Shown: positions 17,029-26,292, numbered from the stretch's first letter. The stretch: DNA of 64,000 bases from Streptomyces sp. NBC_01264 (GCF_026340675.1 NZ_JAPEOX010000001.1:4526001-4590000); one strand, 5' to 3'. Numbers and translations: made by a program. Notes: a model not told the origin generated them from the letters alone.

Positions 17029-17925
17029 ATGACCACTCTCGACATCATGCTGCCCTACTACGGCAACGTGGCCCTGATGCAGGCCGCCGTGCGCAGCGTG
17101 CAGGCCCAGACCGACTCCGACTGGCGGCTCACGGTCGTCGACGACGGCAAGGAGCCGACCGTCCCCGGCTGGTTCGCGGAGCTCGGCGACCCGCGCGTCT
17201 CCTACCAGCGCAACGAGCAGAACCTCGGCGTCACCGGCAACTACCGCAAGTGCCTGGGGCTGGTCCGCGAAGAGCACTTCGTAATGATGGGCACCGACGA
17301 CATCATGCTGCCCGAGTACGTGGCCACCGTCCGGGCCGCGATCGCGAAGCACCCGGGCATCGGCATGGTCCAGCCGGGCGTCGAGGTCATCGACGGCGCG
17401 GGCAAGCCCACCGAGGGACTCGCCGACCAGTCCAAGCGCCGCCTGTACAAGCCCCGGTTCACCGGTGAGGCGCTGATGGGCGGCGAGGTGCTCGCCACGA
17501 GCCTGCTGCGCGGGAACTGGCTGTTCTTCCCCTCCATCTGCTGGCGCACCGATGCCGTGCGCACCGCGGGCTTCCGGGACAACCTGGAGGTCACCCAGGA
17601 CCTCGCCCTGGTCATCGACCTGCTCCAGGCCGGCGAGCAGATGTTCCTGTCGGACACCCTGTGCTTCCAGTACCGCCGCCACGCCGTCAGCATCTCCTCC
17701 CAGCAGGCCTTCACCGGAAAGCGCTTCGAGGAAGCGAACCGCTTCTTCCTCGACGTCGCGGACCGTCTGGACAAGGAGGGCTGGACGAAGGCCGCCAAGG
17801 CCTCCCGGCTCCACCTGTCCTCCCGGATCCACGCGCTGACGATGCTCCCCGGCGCACTGAAGAACAAGCAGAGCGACGGCGCCCGCACCCTGCTGCGGCA
17901 CGTCGCCGGCTCTGACCACCGCTGA
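17029..17925 (+). CDS. Family 2 glycosyltransferase
   Basis: Cytosolic transferase of 298 residues with a GT-A fold. It begins LDIMLPYYGNVALMQAAVRS, then has LTVVDDG and the D-x-D-like metal site (MMGTDDIMLPEY). A later acidic E-V-T-Q-D-L-type motif is the probable catalytic base region. No membrane helices are visible. It is 100 bases downstream of rmlA on the same strand, so it probably uses a dTDP-sugar. Acceptor is unknown. Confidence 0.9.
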   Translation: MTTLDIMLPYYGNVALMQAAVRSVQAQTDSDWRLTVVDDGKEPTVPGWFAELGDPRVSYQRNEQNLGVTGNYRKCLGLVREEHFVMMGTDDIMLPEYVATVRAAIAKHPGIGMVQPGVEVIDGAGKPTEGLADQSKRRLYKPRFTGEALMGGEVLATSLLRGNWLFFPSICWRTDAVRTAGFRDNLEVTQDLALVIDLLQAGEQMFLSDTLCFQYRRHAVSISSQQAFTGKRFEEANRFFLDVADRLDKEGWTKAAKASRLHLSSRIHALTMLPGALKNKQSDGARTLLRHVAGSDHR

Positions 17926-17984
17926 CGGCGCACCCCCACCCCGACAGCCGCCCTCCCCCTCCCCACCGTCCGGAGCCCACGCCC

Positions 17985-18941
17985 ATGTCGCACACCAGCC
18001 AGCCCCTCCCCCGTGTGGCCGTCCTCGGAGCCACCGGCTTCATAGGCCGGGCACTGTGCGCCACGCTCGACGAGCGCGGCCACGGCCTGCTCGCCGTCGC
18101 CCGCAAGCAGCCGGCCGTCACCCCGCCGGGGGAGTTCGCCACCTTCGACCTCACCCTGGACCCGCCGGCCGAGTTGGCCGAGCTCCTGACGGCCCACCGC
18201 ATCGACGTCGTCGTCAACGCGGCGGGCGGCAGCTGGGGCCTGACGGACGAGCAGATGGTCCCCGCCAACCTCGGCATGGCCGAACGCCTCCTGGAGGCAC
18301 TGCGCGGCATGGCGAAGCCGCCGCGGCTGGTGCAGATCGGATCCGTGCACGAGTACGGCCTCTTCCCGGTCGGCACGAGCTACTCCGAGGAGTCCCCCGC
18401 GCGTCCCTCGACGCTCTACGGGCAGCTCAAGCTCCGGGCCACCGAGCTGATCACCGAGGCCGTCCGCGAGGACGGCCTGGACGCCATCGTGCTGCGCCTG
18501 GGCAACGTCATCGGCGCGGGCCAGCCCGCGCACAGCCTCCTCGGCGTCATGGCGGGCAAGCTGGCCGAGGGCGAGGCCGCCGACGGCGCGGAGCTGTCCC
18601 TGATGCCCCTCACCGCCCAGCGCGAGTTCCTCCACCTCCAGGACGGGGTCGACGCCGTCGTCCTCGCCCTCGCCCCGGAACGCGCCTGCCCGCCGGTCCT
18701 CAACCTCGGGCTCGGCCGGGCGACGTCCGCCCGCGAGGTGGTCGAGCTGCTGATCGAGGAGAGCCGCGTACCGACCCGCATCGTGGAGGTGCCCGCCCCG
18801 GCCGGCACCGGCCCGGAGACCGAGTGGCAGCAGCTCGACATCTCCGCCACCGAGCGGGCGCTGGGCTGGAAGCCCGTCCGGAGCCTGCGCGACGCCGTCT
18901 CCGAGCTGTGGACCGCCGTGCGCCCGCCCGTCGGCGTCTGA
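17985..18941 (+). CDS. NAD(P)-dependent sugar epimerase/reductase (SDR)
   Basis: Extended short-chain dehydrogenase of 318 residues. The Rossmann motif is GATGFIG (about 14-20), followed by the N-A-A-G region (VVVNAAGGSWG), a QIGSVHEYG strand and an active-site YGQLK (Tyr-x3-Lys). It could act as a 4-ketoreductase or epimerase on the 4-keto-6-deoxy product of RmlB, which would explain the absence of rmlC/rmlD nearby; that is inference. It is in the same direction as the glycosyltransferase and acyltransferase genes with short gaps. Confidence 0.88.
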   Translation: MSHTSQPLPRVAVLGATGFIGRALCATLDERGHGLLAVARKQPAVTPPGEFATFDLTLDPPAELAELLTAHRIDVVVNAAGGSWGLTDEQMVPANLGMAERLLEALRGMAKPPRLVQIGSVHEYGLFPVGTSYSEESPARPSTLYGQLKLRATELITEAVREDGLDAIVLRLGNVIGAGQPAHSLLGVMAGKLAEGEAADGAELSLMPLTAQREFLHLQDGVDAVVLALAPERACPPVLNLGLGRATSAREVVELLIEESRVPTRIVEVPAPAGTGPETEWQQLDISATERALGWKPVRSLRDAVSELWTAVRPPVGV

Positions 18942-19025
18942 GCCGGACCGCCGGTCCCCGTAGGCCCACCGCCGAGCCCGCCGCCGCGCCCCGGCGGACC
19001 CCCTTCAAGGAAGTCTGACTCCCCT

Positions 19026-20291
19026 ATGTCTCGCAGCGCACCAGTCCTGCCCGGCCGGCGCGGAACCCTCGGTGAGCTGTACTCACCGCGGGCCAACAGC
19101 TTCGGCGTCCTGCGCCTGGTCCTCGCCTCGTCGGTCGTGCTCTCCCACGTGTGGCCGCTCGGCTGGGGTCCCCTGGACCCGCTGTGGAAGTACAGCGGAC
19201 AGCAGACCGACGTCGGCAAGATGGCCGTCATCGGCTTCTTCGTCCTGTCCGGATTCATGATCACGGGCAGCGGCGCCCGCAGCACCTCCGGCCGATACGC
19301 CTGGCACCGCGCCCTGCGCATCCTGCCCGGCCTGTGGGGCTCGCTCCTCGTCTCCTCGCTGATCATCGTCCCCTTCCTGTACTCCTACCTCCACGGCTCG
19401 GTGGACGGGTACTGGAACCACCCCCAGGGCCCGGTCAGTTACCTCCAGGGCACGTGGAACACCTCGATCAGCACCCACTGGGACATAGCCGGTGTGCTGG
19501 CCGAAGGAAAGGCCCGCGGAACCAACTTCGACCCCGGCGTCAACGGCGCCCTGTGGTCCCTGAAGTACGAGATCCTCTGCTACGTCATGGTCGGCGTGCT
19601 GGCCGCCTCCGGTGTCCTCACCCGGGCCCGCAAGCTCGTCCCGCTGTCGGCCGCCCTGCTCGGCATCCTGATCCTGCGGGACTGGATCGCCGCCCCCTCG
19701 CTGCGCGGCATCCCCGCCAACATGAGCGCCGCCGTGGAGGTGCCGTTCCTGGGCGCCATGTCGGTGCACTTCATCATTCACCTGTGCTTCGTGTTCCTGA
19801 TCGGCGCCACGTTCCAGCTGTACCGCGACCGGGTGCCGGTCCACGACGGCCTGGCGCTGCTGTGCGCCGCGGTGCTCGGCGGGTCGCTGGCCTTCGGCGG
19901 GGTCTTCGTCTTCGGCTACCCCGCGTTCGCCTACCTGCTGCTGTGGCTCGCGATCCGGCTGCCGCGGCCGTTCCAGAAGATCGGGCGCAAGCGGGACTAC
20001 TCGTACGGCATCTACATCTACGGCTTCACCGTGGAGCAGGCCCTCGCCCTGCTGGGCTACGCCAAGTACGGCAAGCCGGTCTTCCTGCTGCTGGCCATGG
20101 CCGGCACGCTGGTGCTGGCGGCGCTCTCCTGGCACCTGATCGAGTCGCCGGCCATGAAGCTGAAGAACTGGACGCCGTGGTTCGTCCGCAGGCTCCAGCA
20201 GCGCGGGACCGCGGCGGCGCAGCCGCAGCCGCAGACCCAGTCGCAACCCGCCGGGGAGCCGGAGCCGTCCCCGGTGACCACCGGCGGCTGA
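19026..20291 (+). CDS. Acyltransferase family 3 membrane protein
   Basis: Membrane-bound O-acyltransferase of 421 residues with about ten hydrophobic segments. The N-terminus has the hallmark region of the family (NSFGVLRLVLASSVVLSHVW with its conserved His, then FFVLSGFMITGS). The last 35 residues are a Pro/Gln-rich polar tail (QPQPQTQSQ). Such enzymes acetylate or succinylate extracellular glycans. It is the last gene of the rightward glycan set and is followed by a strong terminator. Confidence 0.9.
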   Translation: MSRSAPVLPGRRGTLGELYSPRANSFGVLRLVLASSVVLSHVWPLGWGPLDPLWKYSGQQTDVGKMAVIGFFVLSGFMITGSGARSTSGRYAWHRALRILPGLWGSLLVSSLIIVPFLYSYLHGSVDGYWNHPQGPVSYLQGTWNTSISTHWDIAGVLAEGKARGTNFDPGVNGALWSLKYEILCYVMVGVLAASGVLTRARKLVPLSAALLGILILRDWIAAPSLRGIPANMSAAVEVPFLGAMSVHFIIHLCFVFLIGATFQLYRDRVPVHDGLALLCAAVLGGSLAFGGVFVFGYPAFAYLLLWLAIRLPRPFQKIGRKRDYSYGIYIYGFTVEQALALLGYAKYGKPVFLLLAMAGTLVLAALSWHLIESPAMKLKNWTPWFVRRLQQRGTAAAQPQPQTQSQPAGEPEPSPVTTGG

Positions 20292-20311
20292 CGCACCGGC
20301 GGGAGAATGCG

Positions 20312-20353
20312 AACGGCGGTGGCCGGGCCCGAAGGGGCCCGACCACCGCCGTT
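20312..20353. terminator. Bidirectional hairpin terminator between convergent genes
   Basis: A very long stem: AACGGCGGTGG then CGGGCCC pairs with GGGCCCG then CCACCGCCGTT around a 4-base loop. One mismatch sits at the junction. It lies 20 bases after the acyltransferase stop and 30 bases before the DUF3027 stop on the other strand. Confidence 0.85.
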
Positions 20354-20383
20354 TCTGCTGTTCAGAAGCCGATCAGAAGCTGA

Positions 20384-21292
20384 TCAAGAGTGGCCCAGAT
20401 CCGGGGCCAGGGGGTCCGTGGTCAGGACCGAGCCGGAGTCGGAGGACGGCCGGAGGTGGAACTCGTCCGAGGCCATCGAGTCCAGCACGGGCGGCGCCGG
20501 CCGCGGCGGCTTCGGCATGACCGCGGCTTCCGAGTGGCCGCCGCAGCCGTAGGACAGGGAGACCAGCCGGCCGTCGGCCGGTCCGAACTCGTTCGCGCAG
20601 ACGCCGAACGCCTGGCCCAGCGAGCCGCCGATCGCGACGAGGAAACCACAGGAGACGCACGAGGCCGGGGCCGCCTGCGCCATCGGGGTCTTCGCGCCGA
20701 AGGACTCGTCCCAGCGGTCGGCCGCGCTGTGCAGCCCGTAGCGGGAGAGCACCCGCGCCCGCCGCATGCCCAGCTCCTCCGCGACGGAGGTGATGGAGCC
20801 GCGTACGGGCACCACCGCGCGGTCGGTGACGTCGGCGTCCTCCGCCTCGACCAGTTCGGCCATCTCGGTGGACACCACCGAGTTCGGCGGCGGGGCGTCC
20901 TCACCCGACCAGCCGGCTTCCAGCCGCAGGTCCTCGGCGTCCGTGGGGAGCAGGTCCCCGGGACCCATGTCACCCGGGCGCAGCCGCTCGCTCCACGGCA
21001 CCCACTCGGGGGCCAGCAGGGCGTCGTCACCCGGCAGGAGCACCGTTTCGTCGAGGGTGACGTTCTTCGCGCGGGAGGCGCGCGTCACGGTTACGGCCCA
21101 GCGCCAGCCCCGGTAGCCGGGGTCCTTGCACTCGAAGAAGTGCGTGACGACCCGGTCACCTTCCGCGATGGCGGCAGTGTGCTCGCCCACCACTCCGGGG
21201 TAGGCGGCCTCTTCGGCCGCCGCTCGGGCGAGGTCCACCGCCTCGACGCACAGGCGGTCGGGGGTACGGCTTCGCGTCGTCGCAGCACTCAC
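20384..21292 (-). CDS. DUF3027 family protein
   Basis: Actinobacterial protein of 302 residues belonging to DUF3027, no known activity. It shows the CVSCGF and YGCGGHSE motifs near the C-terminus, which may bind a metal. An ECKDPGYRGWRWAVTVTR segment lies near residue 55. The GTG start at 21290-21292 has a GGAGAG site. It is usually a single-copy core gene in Streptomyces. It converges on the acyltransferase gene and diverges from the MFS gene. Confidence 0.88.
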   Translation of the reverse strand: MSAATTRSRTPDRLCVEAVDLARAAAEEAAYPGVVGEHTAAIAEGDRVVTHFFECKDPGYRGWRWAVTVTRASRAKNVTLDETVLLPGDDALLAPEWVPWSERLRPGDMGPGDLLPTDAEDLRLEAGWSGEDAPPPNSVVSTEMAELVEAEDADVTDRAVVPVRGSITSVAEELGMRRARVLSRYGLHSAADRWDESFGAKTPMAQAAPASCVSCGFLVAIGGSLGQAFGVCANEFGPADGRLVSLSYGCGGHSEAAVMPKPPRPAPPVLDSMASDEFHLRPSSDSGSVLTTDPLAPDLGHS

Positions 21293-21619
21293 AGGTCTCG
21301 TTCTCTCCTACGCCGTCTCACGAGTGCGCCGTCCGTACTTGTCGTCCACAACGACCCGTCGGCTGTCCCTACGTAGCGCGGGCGGAGCGGACCAGGGGGC
21401 CGCGTCGACGTCCACGCCCGATCGGGTTCCAGGGCGCACCTACCTGCGATCCATTCTGCGGGATCGCGAAGAGGCGCGCGGCCAGGAGCAACCGCCGGTG
21501 GCGCGCTACGCACGCTACCTCCTCCAGCGCCTTCGGCCCACATGCAAGGTCCGATTCGCGGACAACCCCACTACCGGCCATCTCCGCGCAACGCGCCGGG
21601 AAGGGTCCGGAGGGGGCAA
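21293..21619. other. Divergent intergenic region, no gene recognised
   Basis: Separates the leftward DUF3027 gene from the rightward MFS gene and so should hold both promoters. I see no convincing ORF: those crossing it lack ribosome sites and any familiar motif. No clear operator palindrome was found. The right end carries the GGAGGGGG site used by the MFS gene. Confidence 0.5.
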
Positions 21620-23002
21620 GTGGGGCACTATGGCCACGTGGCACCCGTACGGTCGTCCGATGACGGCTCGGGACCGGCCAGGCGGGCCGGCCGGGCCTTC
21701 GGGCGTGCCCTCCACCTGCCGTTCACCGGAACGGCGCGCGGGATCCGGCGCGCCACGCACGCGCACGGGGCGGGCGAATCGGGCCTCGGCAAGCTGATCG
21801 AGCTGCACGCCATCAACGGCGCCGGTGACGTGATGATCACAGTCGCGCTCGCCTCCACCGTCTTCTTCTCCGTCCCCACGGACGAGGCACGCGGCCGAGT
21901 GGCCCTGTACCTCGCCATCACGATGGCCCCCTTCACCCTGCTGGCCCCCGTGATCGGCCCCCTGCTGGACCGGCTGCCGCACGGGCGGCGGGCCGCGATG
22001 GCCGGCGCGATGCTCACCCGGGCCCTGCTGGCCGTGATGATGTCGGGCGCGGTGGCCACGGGCGGCCTGGAGCTGTACCCGGCCGCCCTCGGGGTCCTCG
22101 TCGCCTCCAAGGCCTACGGCGTGGTCCGCAGCGCGGTCGTCCCCCGACTCCTCCCACCGGGGTTCTCCCTGGTCAAGGCGAACTCCCGGGTCACCCTGGC
22201 CGGCCTGCTCGCCACCGGCGCCGCCGCGCCCGTGGGCGCCGCCCTGCACACGATCGGTCCGCCGTGGCCGCTCTACGGGGCGTGCGCGATCTTCATCTGG
22301 GGCACCTTCGCGGCGTTCACGCTGCCCCACAAGGTGGACGAGGCCAAGGGCGAACGCCGGGCCCGGCTTTCCACCCACGAGGCCCACTCCAAGCGCCCGG
22401 GGCTGCGCACGGTCAGCCGGCCGGTGCTGTGCGGGCTGCTGGCGAACGCGTCGATGCGCGGGCTGTCCGGGTTCCTCATCTTCTTCCTGGCGTTCCTGCT
22501 GCGCGAGCACCCCCTCGCCGGGCAGAGCGCGGCGGTGTCGCTGGGCATCGTCGCCGTCTCGGCGGGCGTCGGCAACGCCTGCGGGACGGCCGTGGGGGCC
22601 TGGCTCCGCGCCCGGGCGCCCGAGGCGATCATCGCCACCGTGCTCTCCCTGACGCTGGCGGTGGCCGTCCTCGCGGCGGTGTTCTTCAGCGGGGTGTTCA
22701 TCGCCGTCCTGGGCACGACGGCCGGCTTCTGCCAGGCGCTGGCGAAGCTCTCGCTGGACGCGATGATCCAGCGCGACGTGCCGGAGGCCGTCCGGACGTC
22801 GGCGTTCGCCCGCTCGGAGACGGTGCTCCAGGTGGCGTGGGTGCTGGGCGGCGCGATCGGCATCGCGCTTCCCCTGAACGGCGTGCTCGGCATGTCGGTG
22901 GCCGCGGCGGTCGTCGCCCTGGGCACGACGATGGCCCTCCGCGGCTTCCTGACCTCCCCGCGCCACCAGCACACCACGCCGTCGCGCCCCCGGGTGGCGT
23001 AG
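21620..23002 (+). CDS. MFS transporter
   Basis: Major facilitator permease of about 460 residues with 12 predicted membrane helices. The first is preceded by a basic, Gly-rich cytoplasmic N-terminus of about 60 residues. Helix 2-3 loop residues LLDRLPHGRRAAM match the MFS loop signature. I chose the GTG at 21620 because GGAGGGGG lies four to five bases upstream; a second GTG at 21638 is also possible and the open frame extends to 21542. Substrate is unknown. Confidence 0.85.
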   Translation: MGHYGHVAPVRSSDDGSGPARRAGRAFGRALHLPFTGTARGIRRATHAHGAGESGLGKLIELHAINGAGDVMITVALASTVFFSVPTDEARGRVALYLAITMAPFTLLAPVIGPLLDRLPHGRRAAMAGAMLTRALLAVMMSGAVATGGLELYPAALGVLVASKAYGVVRSAVVPRLLPPGFSLVKANSRVTLAGLLATGAAAPVGAALHTIGPPWPLYGACAIFIWGTFAAFTLPHKVDEAKGERRARLSTHEAHSKRPGLRTVSRPVLCGLLANASMRGLSGFLIFFLAFLLREHPLAGQSAAVSLGIVAVSAGVGNACGTAVGAWLRARAPEAIIATVLSLTLAVAVLAAVFFSGVFIAVLGTTAGFCQALAKLSLDAMIQRDVPEAVRTSAFARSETVLQVAWVLGGAIGIALPLNGVLGMSVAAAVVALGTTMALRGFLTSPRHQHTTPSRPRVA

Positions 23003-23098
23003 CCGCTGCCCTGCGGGGCCGGCCGGCACGTGAAGGTCGGCGGTTGGAAAATCCAGCCCGTCCCCGGCCTGCACGTGGACGCCGGGGGTGGGAAAATC

Positions 23099-23144
23099 CA
23101 GCCCCTCCGGCGTTTGAGGAGCGGGGTCCGGGGCGGCGCCCCGG
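23099..23144. repeat. Dispersed intergenic repeat, copy C, with hairpin
   Basis: The 24-base block at 23099-23122 is identical to 8362-8385 in copy A (contains TCCGGCGTTTGAGGAGC). It is followed by a palindrome CCGGGGCGGCGCCCCGG at 23128-23144. It lies downstream of the MFS stop and upstream of the lipoprotein gene, a position fitting a terminator. Confidence 0.65.
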
Positions 23145-23268
23145 AAAGCCCGGCGCAGCCGGAGGCGCTCGCGCCACGGCGCCGCAGCCGAATCCCGTCC
23201 CGCAGCGGAAGCCACACCGTGGGACCCCGTGCAGCGGCGCAGCCCACCCGCCCGATAGCCTTCGGCTC

Positions 23269-23754
23269 ATGACCGCACCGCTTTTCTCGGGTAGGGCCCG
23301 CCGCAGCGTCGCGGCCCTCGGAGCCGTTTCCGCCGGCCTCCTCCTCCTCTCCGCGTGTGACAAGCCGACGCCGCTGGCGACCGTGACGGTCGGCACCTCG
23401 TCGGTGTCCACCGAAGCCGCCTGCAGCGACGCCAAGGAACTCACGGGCGAGAAGGTCCAGGAGTGCTTCAACGACCTCAAGCACTCCAAGAACATCGACT
23501 ACGGCCGCGGCGACACGCTGCGCCTCGGTGTCGAGCCGGACGTCGTCGAGGACGGCAAGAAGTGGCAGGCGGTCCTCGACGGACAGCCCATCACCGAGCC
23601 CTCCTCCAACACCTACCGCAGCTTCCCCGGCGCCGACCTGTTCGCCACCGGCGGCCAGGGCGAGGCCCCGGCCTCCAAGAAGCTGAACATCGTCCAGGTC
23701 TCCGAGGACGGCAAGCCCCTCGCCGTCTGGGCCTTCAACGTCAAGCTCAAGTAG
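23269..23754 (+). CDS. Putative lipoprotein
   Basis: A 161-residue exported protein. The N-terminus has a basic stretch, a hydrophobic core and a lipobox LLSAC, so the mature protein should begin with a lipidated Cys at about residue 30. The rest is soluble and has a second Cys pair (AACSDAKE and VQECFNDL). No domain is recognised. The mqnB gene starts 13 bases downstream, but a functional link is not implied. Confidence 0.82.
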   Translation: MTAPLFSGRARRSVAALGAVSAGLLLLSACDKPTPLATVTVGTSSVSTEAACSDAKELTGEKVQECFNDLKHSKNIDYGRGDTLRLGVEPDVVEDGKKWQAVLDGQPITEPSSNTYRSFPGADLFATGGQGEAPASKKLNIVQVSEDGKPLAVWAFNVKLK

Positions 23755-23767
23755 TCACACGCCCACC

Positions 23768-24526
23768 ATGCGCGCGCTCATCGTGACCGCGGTGACGGCG
23801 GAGGCCGACTCCGTCGTCCGAGGCCTGTCCGGTCCGGTCCCTCATCCGGACCACGTCCCCGTCGACGAGCACAGCCCGGACCACGCCCCCGGCAGCGAAC
23901 CGCCGCGCACCCTCCCCGGCGGTTACCTCATCCACCGCCGGGGAGCCTTCGACGTACTGGTCGCCGGGGTCGGCCCGGCCGCCGCGGCCGCCGGCGCCGC
24001 GACCGCCCTGGCGCTCGCGGCAGCCCCCGGCTACGGCCTCGTCGTCTCCGCCGGCATCGGCGGCGGGTTCGCGCCCGCCGCCCCGATCGGCTCCCTCGTG
24101 GTCGCCGATGCCATCGTCGCCGCCGATCTGGGCGCCGAGACCCCGCAGGGGTTCCTCACCGTCACCGAACTCGGCTTCGGCCGCAGCGTGCACCTGCCTC
24201 CCGCGGAGCTCGCCGCGCGCGCCGCCGAGGCGACCGGGGCGCTCCTCGCGCCCGTCCTGACCGTCTCCACCGTCACCGGCACCGCCGCCCGTACGACCGC
24301 CCTCGCCGCCCGCCACCCGCTCGCCGGGGCCGAGGCCATGGAGGGCTTCGGGGTCGCCGAGGCCGCCGCCGCCCACGGGCTGCCCGTGCTGGAGGTCCGT
24401 GCCGTCTCCAACGCCGTGGGCCCGCGGGACCGCGACGCCTGGCGGATCGGCGACGCGCTGACGGCGCTGGCCGACGGCTTCCGGGCCCTGGGCCCCGTAC
24501 TCGCTTCCTGGGGAGGACCCTCATGA
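23768..24526 (+). CDS. mqnB: Futalosine hydrolase
   Basis: Nucleosidase that releases hypoxanthine from futalosine in the alternative menaquinone pathway. The 252-residue protein belongs to the PNP/MTAN fold: it opens MRALIVTAVTAEADSV, then has VAGVGPAAAAAG, SAGIGGGFAPAAPIGSLVVA and the substrate-binding E-A-M-E-G-F-G-V-A motif (AEAMEGFGVAEAAAAHG). An insertion of about 25 residues (PDHVPVDEHSPDHAPGS) follows the first strand. It overlaps mqnD by ATGA, consistent with a menaquinone operon. Confidence 0.93.
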   Translation: MRALIVTAVTAEADSVVRGLSGPVPHPDHVPVDEHSPDHAPGSEPPRTLPGGYLIHRRGAFDVLVAGVGPAAAAAGAATALALAAAPGYGLVVSAGIGGGFAPAAPIGSLVVADAIVAADLGAETPQGFLTVTELGFGRSVHLPPAELAARAAEATGALLAPVLTVSTVTGTAARTTALAARHPLAGAEAMEGFGVAEAAAAHGLPVLEVRAVSNAVGPRDRDAWRIGDALTALADGFRALGPVLASWGGPS

Positions 24527-25422
24527 CCGGAACCGACGCCGGAACCGACCCCGCAACCGCCGCCGGCCTCGCCCGGCCCGTACGGATCGCGTACTCGCCC
24601 TGCCCGAACGACACCTTCGTCTTCGACGCCTGGGCCCACGGCCGGGTCCCCGGCGCGCCCGACCTCGACGTCACCTTCGCCGACATCGACGTCACCAACG
24701 GCCTGGCCGAGCGCGGCGAGGACTGCGAGTTCGACGTGCTGAAGGTGTCCTTCGCCGTCCTGCCGTGGGTCCTCGACGACTACGCGCTACTCCCGTGCGG
24801 CGGCGCGCTGGGCCGTGGCTGCGGCCCCCTGGTCCTGACCCGGGAGCCGGGCCTGGACCTGACCGGCAGGACGGTCGCGGTCCCGAGCGAACGCTCCACC
24901 GCCTACCTGCTGTTCCGGCTGTGGGCCGCCGACGTGCTGCCCGAAGGGGTCGGCAAGGTGGTCGTCCTCCCCTTCCACGAGATCATGCCCGCCGTGCGCG
25001 ACGGCCGGGTCGACGCCGGACTGGTCATCCACGAGGCCCGCTTCACCTACCAGGACTACGGACTGCACTGCCTGGCCGACATGGGCGAGCACTGGGAGTC
25101 CACGACCGGCCTGCCGATCCCGCTCGGCGCGATCATCGCCAAGCGCTCCCTGGGCGCGGACGCGCTGCGCGCGCTCGCCGAGTCGGCCCGTACCTCGGTC
25201 CGGATGGCCTGGGCCGACCCGGAGGCGTCCCGGCCCTACGTACGGGCGCACGCGCAGGAGCTGGACCCGGCCGTCGCCGACCAGCACATCGGGCTGTACG
25301 TCAACGAGTTCACCGCCGACCTCGGCGAAGCCGGCTACGCGGCGGTGCGCGGCCTGCTGACCAGGGCGGCCGCAGAGGGACTGGTTCCGGCCATCGCGGC
25401 CGACGCACTGGCCTTCCCGTAG
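24523..25422 (+). CDS. mqnD: 1,4-dihydroxy-6-naphthoate synthase
   Basis: Forms 1,4-dihydroxy-6-naphthoate from cyclic dehypoxanthine futalosine in the futalosine menaquinone pathway. The 299-residue protein has the family signature SPCPNDTFVFDAW near the N-terminus, LKVSFAVLPWVLDDYALLP, and the later HEARFTYQDYGL. The two-lobed fold resembles periplasmic binding proteins but there is no signal peptide. The ATGA overlap with mqnB makes co-translation likely. Terminator follows directly. Confidence 0.95.
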   Translation: MTGTDAGTDPATAAGLARPVRIAYSPCPNDTFVFDAWAHGRVPGAPDLDVTFADIDVTNGLAERGEDCEFDVLKVSFAVLPWVLDDYALLPCGGALGRGCGPLVLTREPGLDLTGRTVAVPSERSTAYLLFRLWAADVLPEGVGKVVVLPFHEIMPAVRDGRVDAGLVIHEARFTYQDYGLHCLADMGEHWESTTGLPIPLGAIIAKRSLGADALRALAESARTSVRMAWADPEASRPYVRAHAQELDPAVADQHIGLYVNEFTADLGEAGYAAVRGLLTRAAAEGLVPAIAADALAFP

Positions 25423-25428
25423 GACATG

Positions 25429-25466
25429 ACCGTGCCCCGCCGCCCGCGAGGGCGACGGGGCACGGT
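25429..25466. terminator. Hairpin terminator between mqnD and the cold-shock gene
   Basis: An 11-bp perfect outer stem (ACCGTGCCCCG with CGGGGCACGGT) and a short inner stem (CGCC/GGCG). Seven bases after the mqnD stop and 13 bases before the stop of the leftward gene, so it probably serves both. Confidence 0.85.
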
Positions 25467-25478
25467 CCCGCGCACGGC

Positions 25479-25862
25479 TCAGACGTCGAGCTGGTCGGCC
25501 ACCGCACGCAGCATGCCGGCGATCTTCCCGCCGTGCGCCTTGTCGGGGTAACGGCCCCGCTCCAGTTGCTGCGTGACGTTCTCCAGCAGGGTCGTGAGGT
25601 CCTGCACGATGGACGCGAGCTCGTCGGGCTTGCGCCGCTGCGCGGCCGCGACGGAGGGTGCCGGATCCAGGACGATCACCGAAAGTGCCTGGTCACCGCG
25701 CTGCCCCGCGACAACACCGAACTCGACGCGCTGGCCGGGCTTGAGCGCGTCCAGCCCGTCGGGGAGCACCGACGAGTGAACGAAGACGTCGCCGCCGTCG
25801 TCGCGGGAGAGAAAGCCGAAGCCCTTCTCGCTGTTGAACCATTTGACCTTGCCGGTAGGCAC
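25479..25862 (-). CDS. Cold-shock domain protein with C-terminal extension
   Basis: Nucleic-acid chaperone of 127 residues. The cold-shock domain spans residues 1-65: TGKVKWFNSEKGFGFLSRDD includes RNP1 (KGFGF), and VFVHSSVL is RNP2. A helical extension of about 60 residues follows (LASIVQDLTTLLENVTQQLE), longer than the classic 67-residue CspA. The GTG start at 25860-25862 has an AGAGGACGG site. It is presumably single-strand RNA/DNA binding in the cytosol. Confidence 0.93.
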   Translation of the reverse strand: MPTGKVKWFNSEKGFGFLSRDDGGDVFVHSSVLPDGLDALKPGQRVEFGVVAGQRGDQALSVIVLDPAPSVAAAQRRKPDELASIVQDLTTLLENVTQQLERGRYPDKAHGGKIAGMLRAVADQLDV

Positions 25863-26005
25863 GTCCGTCCTCTGTCCTTGCGTTCGTCGGGTGGGAAGCG
25901 GGCCGCAGACCCGCACCTCTCAGGCTAGTTGCCCCTCTCCGGGTGACAAGACGTTCCCCGGTCCTTCGCGGGTGACCGCTCCGGCCAGGGAACTACCCTG
26001 GTCGA

Positions 26006-26272
26006 GTGACTGTTACTCCTCAGCCCGAGCCCGCGGACCCCGACGCGGCCCGTCCCGGTGATGCGCTCGTCAAGGCCGGCGGCATCGTCTTCATCGTGGG
26101 CGCCGTCGCCACGCTCGCCACGATGGCCCCGCTCTTCCTCGACACGGATCCGTTCCCGTCGTACGCGTGGGCCGTCTGCATGCTCATGGGCGTCGGCTTC
26201 ATGATCTCGGCGGCGGGCGTGCTGCGCTCGGCCGCCGCGCAGCGCACGGCGGCCCGCGCCTCGCAGGCGTAG
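26006..26272 (+). CDS. Small two-helix membrane protein
   Basis: An 88-residue protein starting with GTG. A polar N-terminus of about 22 residues is followed by two hydrophobic segments (GGIVFIVGAVATLATMAPLF and YAWAVCMLMGVGFMISAAGV) and a short basic tail. It is a common actinobacterial arrangement of unknown role. It diverges from the cold-shock gene and converges on the HAD phosphatase gene. Confidence 0.75.
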   Translation: MTVTPQPEPADPDAARPGDALVKAGGIVFIVGAVATLATMAPLFLDTDPFPSYAWAVCMLMGVGFMISAAGVLRSAAAQRTAARASQA

Positions 26273-26292
26273 GGGGGCTTCGGCTACGCCGG

